NCBI GenBank assembly: GCA_903632075.3
Contig: CAHIKZ030003445.1
Coordinates: 124,001 to 188,000, forward strand
Reading direction: 5' to 3'
Source: Acanthosepion pharaonis
Taxonomy: Eukaryota > Mollusca > Cephalopoda > Sepiida > Sepiidae
Length of the DNA: 64,000 nt
Under the pieces are notes generated by a model. The model ran no database searches, was not told the DNA's origin, and was given only the letters and a program-made list of their open reading frames with translations. The position numbers and the translations under genes were made by a program. Positions 24,165 to 35,720 of the stretch are shown piece after piece. The number at the start of each line of letters is the position of its first letter. Position 1 is the first letter of the stretch.

Positions 24165-25489
24165 CTGTAATAAACATCCATGAAAATCAATAAAATTAGC
24201 AAAGTAGAACAGTGAAAAAAATGGCTACAATGATTTTTTTTAAAAAGGAACATAATAAGAATGTTACATTAATCTCATTACTACTGTAATATTAAAAAAT
24301 AGGTGTCTATATTAAAACAAAACTAAGAAGTCCAAAATGAAATAATGATTTAAATTTCCTAATAATTGAAATTGCTATATAAACGTTAAACAAAAAAATA
24401 ATTCCAAAGATCACAAGCATATCTCAAATTTGTTTATATTAGTTTGAATTATGAATTGTGTTAAAATTAAAAGTAAATTAATTTTTTAAAAGAATTTATC
24501 TGAATGAAATATGTGTTAGAATATATTCTATTTAACCTACTTTAGAAGCTGACAGTATAGTTAACTCTTCCTTCACTTCATAAAAATTAAATGTTAAAAA
24601 AATTTATTTCAGTCCCTCAAATCAATCCAGCATTCAAAATTATTAAAAACAATTATTTAAAAATATAAAAACAAGAACATGCATTGCATTAATATTTTAA
24701 TAATCCATGATACCAATATTTATCGATTTCTGTAAATAATTTAATACTCTGCACGAGTCATATCTTTAATAATCTGTGTGACTAATTGATAGTCAAATGA
24801 TTGAAGAATAATATTGACAAAAAACAGATAAACATTGGTATCCTTATATTTATTAATGTTTATTCATTAAAATTTTAATGTATGTATTCTCATTTCATTT
24901 GACATTACCCGATGAAAATGTTACAAAAGAAAGATTGATGGAATATTCACTTCAACTTCCAATAATATATACTTTTCAATCTTATAATTTTAATAATAAA
25001 AAGAAGGGAGTATCAAAAAGTTTGTGGCCCAACCAAGATAGGATTAAAAAAAAATATTTATATTTAATTATTTGGTCAAATTTTTGGGAAGCAGGTTACA
25101 TATATAAGAGTGTATAAGATTTTGGGAAACATTTATGGAGCTCTCAGTGAGGATCAATCTGAAGAGTAGGTGATCAATTAAAGAGAAATAGTTTACAATA
25201 ATGGAGTTATTACTTGTTTTGTTAACAACATTATGAATTTTATTAAGGTAAACAATTCAAAATTTTGAGATTGTCTAATTTCAAAATTATTACTCATAGT
25301 ATCTCAGAAGTAATTAACTCTTTCTAAAAACAGTTAAAAGAAACAGAGATTCCTAAGAAAGCTTTTTTTTTAACATTTTATACTACAAAAGGAAAGTGGT
25401 ATTGTCATAGGTATACAATAGAACAAATGTTTGACTATTTTATTCTTTTACAAGCTAGACAAATTTATTCTAAATAAATATTTACTTAC
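24165..25489. other. SIRT7 upstream intron or 5' flank, no exon identified
   Basis: AT-rich sequence without a recognised coding exon. Around 25007 the words ATCAAAAAGTTTGTGGCCCA resemble the terminal sequence of the mariner remnant at 48.3-49.5 kb, suggesting a lone element end. The SIRT7 start exon should lie to the right of 24164 but was not recognised. Confidence 0.45.
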
Positions 25490-26870
25490 ACAAATGTGTA
25501 AGTAAATGGGATAGCAGAATGCAAAGGTAACAGTAGATGGCACCATCATATCTCAACATCATGGAAATGCCTAGACATATATCAATTGTTCAAAGCAATG
25601 TGAATTATCAGAGTTCAAAAGGATCATGATGGTGGGTACTGGATGTGACATTCCATTTCTGAAAATGTTAGTACATTTGATATTTCTTGAACTACAATGT
25701 TACATGTGTATCATGAATACATGAGGGAATGTATTACCACTCCACATAGACAATGTAGTGGCTGACAACAAGTTCTTAATGATCATGAACAAAAGTATTG
25801 GGCTATAACTGCCTGAAATAATAGGCAAGTGACAATGGCTGAAATTTTATCCATATTCAATGCAGAAGGTATCAGTCATATCTCGAAGGTCAGTGTCCTT
25901 TAGCTACAATGAGATATAAAAGCAAAAAGGCCAACCAGGGCATACCTGTTAATTTCAGTCAGTTATGTGTCATGCGTGATACATGCTTAGGCGATCATCT
26001 ATTTTTCGATACATGACTGACAAGGCAAATTTTTCCCCGCAGTAGGTTGCCAATTCTTTCTGCAGTAGACCAGTTGCCATCCAAAGCTATAGAACCCAGT
26101 CAGTTCTGCTATTTACTCATAGCTGGGGGAGAAGAGGATTCATACCTTTTCCAAGGATAAGTTAATGCAAAGTATTCAACTGGAGTTTGAACTCGGCTCC
26201 CCGATTCCTCAATCTGAGCCGCTATCCATTACTCTATCATGCCTTAACTGAACTCTGGAGGACTGGCAACATATGTGGTTGTCTCATGAGACATGATTCC
26301 AGTTGTTCTGGACTAATAATATTGTTTGGCTGTGGTGCAAACTCGATGAGGCCATGGATTTCAGTAATCAACAAAGTACCACGTAGGCAGGTGGTGGTTC
26401 CATAATGGCATGGAATGTATCTGGTGCTTTGTCTAATCATATCATTGACTAGTGACCACAACACTGAAATGTTTCATGATCATTTGCAACCATTCATAGA
26501 CTCCCTGTACCCTAACAACAACAGAGTAATGCATCATGTCATTGGGCACAAATTGGTTAGAATTGGTTTGAGGATCATCTAGATGACTTCTGAAAAATGG
26601 TGCAACCACCATGTTTGTCTGTCATAAACCTAATTATGCCTTTATGAGATGTGGTGGAGAGGTCAGTTTGCATGTAATATCCTACAGCAAATATTGCAGA
26701 ACTATACTGAGATAACATGACTTAACATCTCTCCAGAGGTTTTCTGATCACTTAAAACTTGTGCCCCATCTAGTTGCAGAACTTGTACTATATGGATTTG
26801 CTGTACTAGAACGGGTACTATAGAATGAGGCACCTTACCTACTTTTTATACATCAGTGTATTAAAAACTG
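25490..26870 (+). mobile_element. Decayed Tc1-like transposon
   Basis: Broken plus-strand frames read as a Tc1 family transposase: NNRQVTMAEILSIFNAEG near 25820-25870, the KAKRPTRA region near 25925, a degenerate VWRQP...AMDPS region near 26330-26370, DHLQPFIDSLYPNNN near 26480-26525, and LNISPEVFQSL near 26720-26755. Stops and frameshifts are frequent. Coding similarity is interrupted between about 25940 and 26245 by a SINE-like insertion. Ends were not resolved. Confidence 0.7.
25940..26245 (-). mobile_element. tRNA-derived SINE-like insertion within the Tc1 element
   Basis: Read on the minus strand from 26245, the head is GGCATGATAGAGTAATGGAT followed by AGCGGCTCAG, and GAGTTCAAACTCC near 26180-26195. 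These resemble the A and B boxes of a tRNA-type RNA polymerase III promoter. A non-tRNA body follows to about 25940. It separates two parts of the Tc1 coding sequence, as a later insertion would. Confidence 0.6.
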
Positions 26871-28830
26871 ATGACAAAATGCTGAAAATACATTTTGAAA
26901 TAAAGAAATTTAAATTCTTAAATAATCTGGATTACTCAAAACTGACATTTAATTGATTATATTGTTCACTTTGAATATACGCTCTTTAGTGCTAGGGGGC
27001 GTTGTCAGTGATGTTCTGAATTGGGTCACTGGACAGTTTTGGGTCTTTCAAATATCATACTCCACTCACCAAATCGGCCCCATCAGAGCTGAACACCCCC
27101 ATTAATTAATGCAAGTTTTTAAGAAAACCATTTTTAAAAATCTAGATCAATTTCTCATTCTGTATCTAAAGAAAAAAGTATTGGCTATAAAAAAAGATCT
27201 TTAATGTATATTTTGAAAATATTAAACATTTCTCAAGAGAAAAACAAGATGCTTTTTTAATAATGTTAGTCCTTAAATGAAATATAATCAACTTTTAATC
27301 TGTAAAAAGTATTCATCTGCTTGACTTCATTAGTTAAAATATTGCTAACTTTTCATAATTTCAAATTTTATTGACAGTAATCATTAATTAAAATATTAGA
27401 ATAGTAAGAGATATAAAAAGCCTTGAAATGTGATGCCGAATGTAGTTGATTATACAAATTTACCAGTTTCACAAAGATGCTGATGTTAACCACTTTTATT
27501 ATTCATGTTAATTCATTTTGTTAAAATGAATCAACAAGTCTATAGACTGTCATGTTAGCTGAATTTTGAGTTACTATTTTTACTACTTCAGTAATTAATA
27601 TTCATCACTGCATAATTAAGTGCATTGAAAATGAAGGAGATTGTGTTGCAAAATAAATATTACATGAATATTTGTAGCATAAAAAGCTATTTTTTTATCA
27701 TTAGGTGGTAGACTTACTGATGTACCTAAGTAAGTGTTGATGTACATTCAATTACTCATAAATTCTAGATTAAATCAACTAATCTTTAGGCTATAGGCTT
27801 ACTTGACTGAGCTACTGAATGTCACTCAGAAGTAATCTAGTCAAGAAAATAAAAATCAATATAGCTCTTTAAGAATACTTAATGAATACATCACTTTTTT
27901 TTTTTAAATTAAATTTCCATTAGTTCTTACTTTGCCACATGTACTGAACCTAAACATGCATTTTACTTGAATCTCTACCAGAAAAATGTGGTTGGTGTAC
28001 AGTAAAAAAAATTAAAAAAAAAAACTGGTAAAATTTGAGTTTACTCATGTAGCTCACAACATGTATAAAAATATCTTCTACAAACGGTTTTGAAGGAGTC
28101 AAAGTAAAAGAAATGTCAAACAACCGAGAAATAATCAAACATACAATAGTGGTAAGATTTAGTGGCAGATTTTGACTTTCAGAGATCATAGAAACTGCTA
28201 TTTTCAAACCAAACACATGGGTCAGCGACTAAAAGAAACACGTGTCAGCAACATCAAACAAATCAGACAACAGCTGGGACAGTCAATGAACCTTCACTGA
28301 TGGCTAGTCAGTGACTTCAAACAAATTTTCTCCAACAACAAAAACAGTCAATGAATTTTCATTAACAATAAAAGCCTTTTATCAACAAGTTTTTTTTTTT
28401 TTTTTACTTTGGACCAAGTATTTAAAAGTCTTTTCTAAACTACAGCTGTTTTTCTGTGTACTCCTTTTTGACTCTTGATTTCATGTACACGTTTGTAAAT
28501 ACAACTGATTTATTTAGCAGGCATACCCATGTTTTCTTTATTTTTATTGTTTGAGAATTTGGATGTTAGGTTTTTAATATATATAAAAAAAAAAAAAAGA
28601 ACAAAATTTCCTAAAAATGGTGACCTTGATGAAGAAAACCAACCTCCCGATGCTCCTACAAATGGTGACCTCAACATGAAAACCAATCTCCTAATGCCCT
28701 TACAGACATAGCCTTTAACATCGCCAGACACAGTCTTCACAAAAAATGACAACAATTCAATTGTTAGAACATTTCTGAAACCACAGCAACACCAAAACAA
28801 CAACAGCCACAGGATTAAACACAGATTCCA
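26871..28830. other. Intergenic or intronic, no gene seen
   Basis: AT-rich sequence with a few patches of mixed composition (for example near 26985-27100 and 28200-28340). The open frames here (27950-28216 and 28510-28863 on the minus strand) lack recognisable domains. Confidence 0.5.
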
Positions 28831-30100
28831 ATGAGGCCATGTTGACCTTAAATCTACCTGCATCCAACACTATAAATGGTTCTACCAAATACTGGCAATT
28901 TTCAGTGCCAAGCGGATCATGTCAAAATATACTAATTACACATAGGTGGTGGAGAAGCTTTCCTACAACGTTGCAGCAGAGGTGGCTGATTTACTGGAAT
29001 ATATGCAAGAGGAGAACCTGTATGACACATTAAAGAATGCTATAATCAGGCTCATGTATGAGTCCAAAACAAGGCATCTACCTACCTGAAGTAATAGACT
29101 TGAGTGGCAAGAAGTTGCCGACAAGATACATAATGACAACTCACAAAAAGGTGTATTCCACAACATCAGATAGAACACCAACAGATGGATATTCTAACAG
29201 AATGTTGCACATTGAAAAAAATATATGAAATTGTCAACAATTCAGCTCAAAAATATAATGAAAAGACAAAGTTGCCAGAATTTAACTCATGCCTGAGCAA
29301 ATTTCAGGAAGTGACCAAAGTCTCTGTGTAAAAGCAGGAGCCAGTCAAACATTTCCCAGGAAACCTGTTGTTATCAATATAAATCTGGGAATGAGGCTCA
29401 AAAATGTGTAGAACCCTGCACTTTCTATAGGAGAAACCCCAGTACTGCACAAAAACAGGGAAACATGTACCCCAGCAGCAATTAAAGATGATATTAGTTG
29501 TTGGAAGGCACCACAAAAGTTGTTTATTCTACATATGGAATAACAATATTGAACATTTATTCTTAGTCAACACCAGCACAGAAATCAGCTTTAATCCACC
29601 TGATTTTAAACAGCGACTCACCCCATCAATATATACCATCCAGGCAGCAAACGGATCTAAAATCCAAACATATGGAGAAAACTCCCTAACATTAAATTTG
29701 GGGTTTGTGGTGTTCTTTTCCGTGGATCTTTAAACAAGTTCAAGTAAAAAAAATCCTATGCTTGGTGCAGATTTTTTTATCCCATTTTCACCTTTCAGAA
29801 GAAAACGCACACTCTGTCATTGACGATACAAAGTTGACAACAAAAGGAATCACTTCTCTGTACATCTCAACAGGAATTAGTTCTGCTACACTGCCTTAAT
29901 GGAGTTTATAGAGAAATTCCCTACTATTACCATTCCTTTCAAACACACGGATACATTCGTTTCTTAAAACATTACATAAAAAGAACTGAACCTCTGACCC
30001 TTGCATCACCACAGAAATAAAATAGCAATGGACGAGTTTCATCATATGCTTCAACTAGGCATTATACACCCTTCATGAAACCTGTAGTCAGTTTCTTCTG
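28830..30100 (+). pseudogene. Decayed Ty3/Gypsy element, gag-protease-RT start
   Basis: Broken plus-strand frames give, in order, a capsid-like Gag region (28839-29200), a degenerate zinc-knuckle segment near 29370-29420, an aspartic protease region at 29500-29730 and the RT N-terminal region near 29890-30060 (IAMDEFHHMLQLGIIHPS). The protease active site is lost: the Asp-Thr-Gly position reads VNTSTE. Many stops and frameshifts show an old, inactive copy. The rest of pol appears at 34.46-35.6 kb after an interruption. Confidence 0.78.
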
Positions 30101-30375
30101 GTTTGTAATAAGGTTCCCTAATCTGTTTCCTCCAACCTTCAATCAACAAAGTAGCAATCCAACAACATGTCTCCTTTTCACTACCACAGTCACACTATCT
30201 TCTGTCATCTTTTTAAGTACTTTTTATTGATTGAATGACAATTCAAATTTATGTAGGTGGAAAGAGATTATTTTAAATATATGACTTGTAAAGCCACCAT
30301 TTTCTTTTTGGGCATATTTTACGCATGATTTGTGTCTGAATCTATTTTCACACAGAGAGTAAGCCATTTTCTCTA
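30085..30375. repeat. Dispersed repeat, left copy
   Basis: It shares order and words with 33955-34290: GTCAGTTTCTTCTGGTTTGT, TTTAAGTACTTTTTATTGAT, TGACAATTCAAATTTATG, GGAAAGAGATTATT and TTCTTTTTGGGCATATTTTA. Both copies have the same orientation, about 3.9 kb apart, and flank unrelated retroelement debris. They may be LTRs of a nested element or two SINE-like copies. Confidence 0.7.
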
Positions 30376-30436
30376 GAGTTATACTTCCCATCTTTGGTCT
30401 CCTGGTTGGGGAGGGTATAACACTAGCATGGGATGG

Positions 30437-30784
30437 AGGTTACTTTGGTGAGTGCTTCTTTGTAGACAAGGAGGGGATATAGCCTACACCTGTGTTCTCC
30501 CGGTCCCCCTCATTTCCGATATTGTCATAATCCTCTGGGTGTGCAAGCGGACTTTCTAACTCTGTTCTTAAGAACAATAGAGTCTTTGAATCACTCACAG
30601 ATGATGAACTGTTTCCACCATCTTCTGAAGCAGAAGATTCATACTGTGGCAACAGGTCTTTCACATGGCGTGGTATTCCATTAACCAATACTGTTTGGGG
30701 GCTAACTATCCCATTGACTTGTCTTTTACCAAATCTGCTGGTACATCGGCTGTGTGGAGCCTTGATCCAGACACTGTGTGCCAT
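30437..30784 (-). pseudogene. Gypsy pol C-terminal (integrase tail) fragment, opposite strand
   Basis: An open 114-codon minus-strand frame contains KRQVNGIVSPQTVLVNGIPR followed by HVKDLLPQYESS and an acidic Ser-rich tail, the pattern seen after the integrase core in Gypsy elements. It belongs to a different element from the plus-strand Gypsy on either side. The integrase core itself is not visible upstream. Confidence 0.65.
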
Positions 30785-31971
30785 TTGATACTGATTATTT
30801 ACACTGTTAAGCAGCAGTACACAGTGGAATGGAGGCTGGAAATTTCCAAAATATGAAATTCCTACTCTGTGGCATGGCCACAGCCTGCTGTCTTTGGTCA
30901 GGATTGATCCTGGTATCAGAACAAACTGTCAGCCCACACTCGTCTGTCGTTGGTGGCATTTGACACTGCACCTGGTCTTTAAGTTGACCTCTTCAACTAT
31001 GACCTCTCTTACCCACATTGTGATTTTTGATCTTAAGAGAGTCAAGCTGAATTATCACTGGGATATCTCAACCAAGCTAAACCAAGGAGTTGAATATGCA
31101 CACAAAATTGAAAATAAAACAGACGATGCCCAAATAAATCACTAGATGATATTTATATCAAAATAAAACAAATGTTTACAGTTCTTTTTTTTTTCTCTTT
31201 TTCTTCTTTTCTCAACCAGTTTCTAATATTTGGTGATGGAATGAAAATTTGAGCTAACTTCTCTAAGGGTGGCCAGACTTGATAACTAGATTTAACTTCA
31301 AGTACTATTGTTTGTACTTTCAAAGACGGCACAAGGATATCGGAGGAGTCTTTCAACAGATAATTATTATTATCATTAGGTTGGTAATACAGCGTAATGG
31401 CAAAAAATCTCTTAACTCCCTGGCCACATAATTCGCTGCAACTCCAGACAGCAACTTCAACTACTTTAGCCCCAGTGGACACTTGTATTTATGGGTGTCT
31501 CTTCCAACTGATATGGTGCAGGCGCATAAGGTGGTTTTATGCAAATCTCCTAAAATTCAACCAGTCTCCTTTCGTTCTCTGTTTCACACTTCCAATTTTG
31601 GAAGATTCCCCACTCCTCTGGGAGGAGCCATTATATGATGTCAATCTTCCTGACGTTTCCCTCAATTGCTCATTCTGCTTCACAAATATAATTTTCTTTC
31701 TCAGAGAAATTTTGGTTAATAATTTTCCCTGTCGTGAACATTGACACCTTTCAATGGTTGACTTTTGCCTCTGAACCTGCCAGCTGTGTTCGCCGGATAG
31801 TGACAATTGTATTTTGTATGTTTTATCACAAAAATTCAGTTCTCAATATCCTGGGAAAAAGAATCCCATTCTGATAGAGAAACCCATTTCATCCGTCCCA
31901 ACCATGTTAAAAATTGTTACCTCTACCAAAAGGAGTTCATTTCCATAAACCAAAGAAAATTTCCAGTTCAA

Positions 31972-32007
<36 letters not shown>

Positions 32008-33018
32008 AAAGCTCTTTTTTTCAGAAAATATATCTTTTGAAGTTTTGAAATATACAGATGTTGATCAGATTTTCTGCCACTGTCAGCTGATTTTTGTTAA
32101 AAAAAAATCATAGAAATGTTTCTTTCAATTATCTTTGAATAATGTAGTTAAAGGTATAATATAATTAAATAAAGGACTCTCAAAGTTGAAAATGCTGAAA
32201 AAAAAAAATAATTTTGGGAGAATTTTAGAAGAAAAATTTATTTTTTAAAAAATATAAACTTTTTTGCAAATACAAAATTTCTATGGATATCAAAAAAGAT
32301 TTAAAATACCATAAAGTCAAAAGTTGATGAGTGTTACACACAAATAATACAACAATTTTAATTAATCTAAAAAGTAGATATAGAAATTTTCTTTTCAAGC
32401 AAAAAAGAAGTGAATATTGAAATAGTAGTGAAGTTTATAAACTTTGTAACTTTTTCTAATCAAATTTTTATTTTCCACAAAGGCCCAAAACCAAAGCTGG
32501 TACTTAGATTAACATCAGGCCAGCAGTGACAAACCTCTAGGACACTCCTGGGAAAATAGAAATGCATGGGGGCTTTGGATTAAAATAAAGCGAATCAGGT
32601 TTGAAAGCAAACAACAAAATTCGTTGATCAATGGTTGAAACTGATAAAAAAAAACCTCACAATCTAGATAGCCTAAAAGTAGATTATGGTTTGTGATCTG
32701 ATCAATAAACACTGTCACTTAAAGCCCAACCATAATTTAAGCATTATTACTGAATACAGTCATTCAACCAGGTACTGCAGAATCAAGAACCCAATGTTTT
32801 GTCCACTAAATGATGATATATTATTTGAAAGTTTAGTTGTTTCCACTTGAAGTTATATTATTTGAAAGTTTAGTTGTTTCCAATTTTCTTTCTCAGAGAA
32901 ATTTTGGTTAATAATTTTCCCAGCTTTGAATAAGCTTTAAAAAAAATAAGAATTCTTTATTTCTGTCTCAATTATTCTATCAAATATGATGAGTCATGAC
33001 AAGTCTGGAAATATGTCT
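30785..33018. other. Retroelement debris, unassigned
   Basis: Minus-strand frames at 31153-31482 and 31537-31806 and plus-strand frames at 30894-31145 and 31397-31744 overlap, and none has a domain I can name. A 38-bp block containing TTTCTTTCTCAGAGAAATTT occurs at about 31688 and again at about 32884. A 28-bp block around TATTATTTGAAAGTTTAGTT is tandemly doubled at about 32820 and 32857. A long A tract lies at 31974-32005. Confidence 0.5.
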
Positions 33019-33480
33019 GTCCAAATATGAAAATTCAGTTCCAAACACAAAATTTTCATCTTTTTTGACAATTTATTACTTTGTTGTAAAGAGCTCATAA
33101 AAATGCTTCTAATGGGCCCTCACTAATCTGTCTCTTTTCCCAAAATTAAATGGCACTCAATTATGTGTTTTGGAGCATTAATGCCCAAACATGGAAATCC
33201 AGTCCCAGATCCCCAAAGTTTTGTCTTTTTTGGAATGTTCTTATTTTGTTATAAAGGCCTCATCAAAATGCTTCTAACAAGCCCTCACTGATGTTTATAG
33301 CTTTTCCAAATGTCAAATGGCATCAAATGATGATTTTGGACCTCAATGCCAAATATGGAAATTTGGTTCCAGACCCCAAATTTTCATTCTTTTCCAAAAT
33401 TTTTTATTTTCTTGTAAAGACCTCAACAAAACGCTTCTAACGATGCCCAAATTTCTGAAAAAATGTCTCCCCAGCCCTGT
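33019..33480. repeat. Tandem repeat, ~165-bp unit, about three copies
   Basis: Units begin near 33019, 33183 and 33349 with CCAAATATGAAAATTCAGTT, CCAAACATGGAAATCCAGTC and CCAAATATGGAAATTTGGTT. Each continues through CAAAATTTTCAT-like, ATTACTTTGTTGTAAAGAGC-like and AAAATGCTTCTAA-like words. Divergence between units is visible, so it is not very recent. The open frame at 33317-33544 is an accident of the repeat. Confidence 0.85.
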
Positions 33481-33954
33481 AAAGTCTTTGATCATCTGTC
33501 CCTTTAATGCACTATTGAAATACCTTGGTAAATTCCATGACTGATGTATCTTTTTTTTAACTAATACACAATTCTGAATGGATTACTATTTTCTATGCAA
33601 TTCTTTTTAATGGTTTAGTAACATCCTCTGCTATACCATTACCATCTGGGACATTTTTTAAATTTAAAAAATTACTATTAACCTCCCCTATTCATCTAAA
33701 AATTTTTAAAAAAAATCGAATATAAAAAGTTAAGCATTATTCATCAATATCTTGACCGGTGGACCACATTCACAGAATACTGACTGTAGCTGTTATAGGA
33801 CAGTAAAAGTAAATCTTAGCGTGAAAAAAGATGCCAAAATAACAAACATCAAACCACAATCTGAACACTGTCAATGGTTTGTTGATGAGGAAATCACAAG
33901 TTATAAAAAGTTAAACAAAATATTTTCTGACCATGAGATCGAGTTCAAATCTTG

Positions 33955-34290
33955 CTTTTGGGTCAGTTTCTCCTGCACTTGTAATAAAGTTCATTTTTTT
34001 TTTTCTCAATCTTCAAAACCAACAGAGTAGCATAAGTCAACTAATTCAACAACACATCTCATGTTCACTAGTGCAGTTGCACTCTTTTCTATCACTTCTT
34101 TAAGCACTTTTTATAGATTGAGTGACAATTCAAATTTGCATAGTGGAAAGAGATTATTGCAAAAGTATCTGACTCCGAGATCTATCTTTTTTAAATGCAC
34201 AACTTGTAAAGATGCCCTTTTCTTTTTGGGAATATTTTACACACAAAACACGTCTTAATCCATTTTTGTCCAGGAGGTAAGCCATTTTTT
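33955..34290. repeat. Dispersed repeat, right copy, with SINE-like head
   Basis: It matches the 30085-30375 repeat. Just upstream, at about 33935-33950, GACCATGAGATCGAGTTCAAATC contains a B-box-like word, so this family may be a tRNA-derived SINE. A convincing A box is not visible. Confidence 0.55.
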
Positions 34291-34454
34291 TTTTCTATTA
34301 CATATGGTTCCTAAACCAGATTTCTGGATCTTGGTAACTTTGTGGGAATTTCCAGAATCTTAATACAAAAATAGCTCTAGATAAATACCCAATACCCCAT
34401 GAGTCCTAAGAGAATTACCTTTCTCTACATAATGTTCACATTATGAACATTTAA

Positions 34455-34762
34455 GACAAGTGTTTGAAAGACTTGTGCATTTTAGCCTGAAAATTAATAA
34501 ATTTGATTTTGCAGTTTCAACTTTCTTGGGTCACATTATTGAGGAACATGGTATTACACGCATTCTAGAAAAAGTCGCAGTGGTGCAACAATTCCCTCAG
34601 CTAACATCGTTGTGGCAACTAAGGAGATACATCATTGTAAAGACTACTACAAAAGATAAATTCAGAATTACTTTGAAAATTTTAACATCTGAAACAAATC
34701 TGCTTCAAAAACAAAATAATAAAATGCAATGCCTGAAGGTGAACTTTTTTTATTTTCATGAT

Positions 34763-34796
<34 letters not shown>

Positions 34797-35600
34797 AAAA
34801 AAAAAGAAAGTGTCAATGGAGTTCACGAAACTTTCATATATTAGTGAAGACAAGAACTCAACACTAACATTGATGCTTCTTTGAAATTTATTGGACCAGT
34901 TTAACATCAAGAGCAAAACTCTGTACACAAACCGATTTCCTTTTTCTCTCTAAAACTGAATAATGCCCAACAAAGTTTTTTGTCCTCACCAAGACATATG
35001 ATTTTTAACATTTTCTCAACCTCTCACATGTGGGAGGTTGAGCTACAGTCAAACTAATTATCAGTCATTTTTTCCTGGCCAAAGAAACAAATATAAGAAA
35101 CTGAACTTGAATATGTTTAAACAGTCAAAAAAAAAAAAAAAAAAAAAAAGTTACCAGACAGATGAAATCTCCTCCTGGTAAATTTGCCAAACCAGATGGT
35201 AGGTTCACAAACCTACATATTGATATAGTTTGACTATTACCAGAAGCAAATGGTCATTCCTATCTATTGACTATTATTTGATAAATTTACAAGATGCCCT
35301 ATTGTTGTACCTCTGAAGAACATGTCTTCAAACTGGATAGCTAAAAGTATCTTACAGGAATGGACAGCTGTTTTGAGTTGTCCCACAATAATCACAAGAA
35401 CCAAGGAGTGCAATTCCAATCAACATTCTTCAATGAATTTACAAAGTCACTGGGGATCAAACCAGAACCACAGCATATCATCCTTGTGCCAATGGTTTAG
35501 TTGAGAAATTTCAAAGGCACCTTAAAACAGCCCTTACAGCAAAAACCCATTCTAGTACCTGGAATATGTTTTTGCCCTAATTTTTATTTTCCATAATGGA
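34455..35600 (+). pseudogene. Decayed Ty3/Gypsy element, RT end and integrase
   Basis: At 34460-34660 a plus-strand frame matches the RT thumb/RNase H junction (FLGHIIEEHGITRILEK). At about 35200-35570 broken frames match the integrase core: a degenerate first-Asp segment, FTRCPIVVPLKNMSSN, and the GLVERFHRHLK-type segment with the catalytic Glu region near 35500. A (A)n tract at 34765-34805 and stops disrupt it. It is probably the 3' half of the element seen at 28.8-30.1 kb. Confidence 0.75.
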
Positions 35601-35720
35601 ATGTTTTAAGAAATTTAAGATTTAAAAAAAAAAAATTGTTTTCAGCACATTTTTTTTTTTAATTATTATTATTGTTTTGGAATTCGGACTTTTGTTTTTT
35701 TTTAACGCAAAAAACAAATA

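Noticed and set aside
25005..25120. Complete mariner element starting near 25 kb
   Set aside because: Only one end-like word is present; no opposite TIR or transposase similarity follows at the expected distance.
34668..34928. Minus-strand frame of 86 codons
   Set aside because: It is antisense to the Gypsy RT fragment and runs through an A/T tract giving poly-Phe; a shadow frame.
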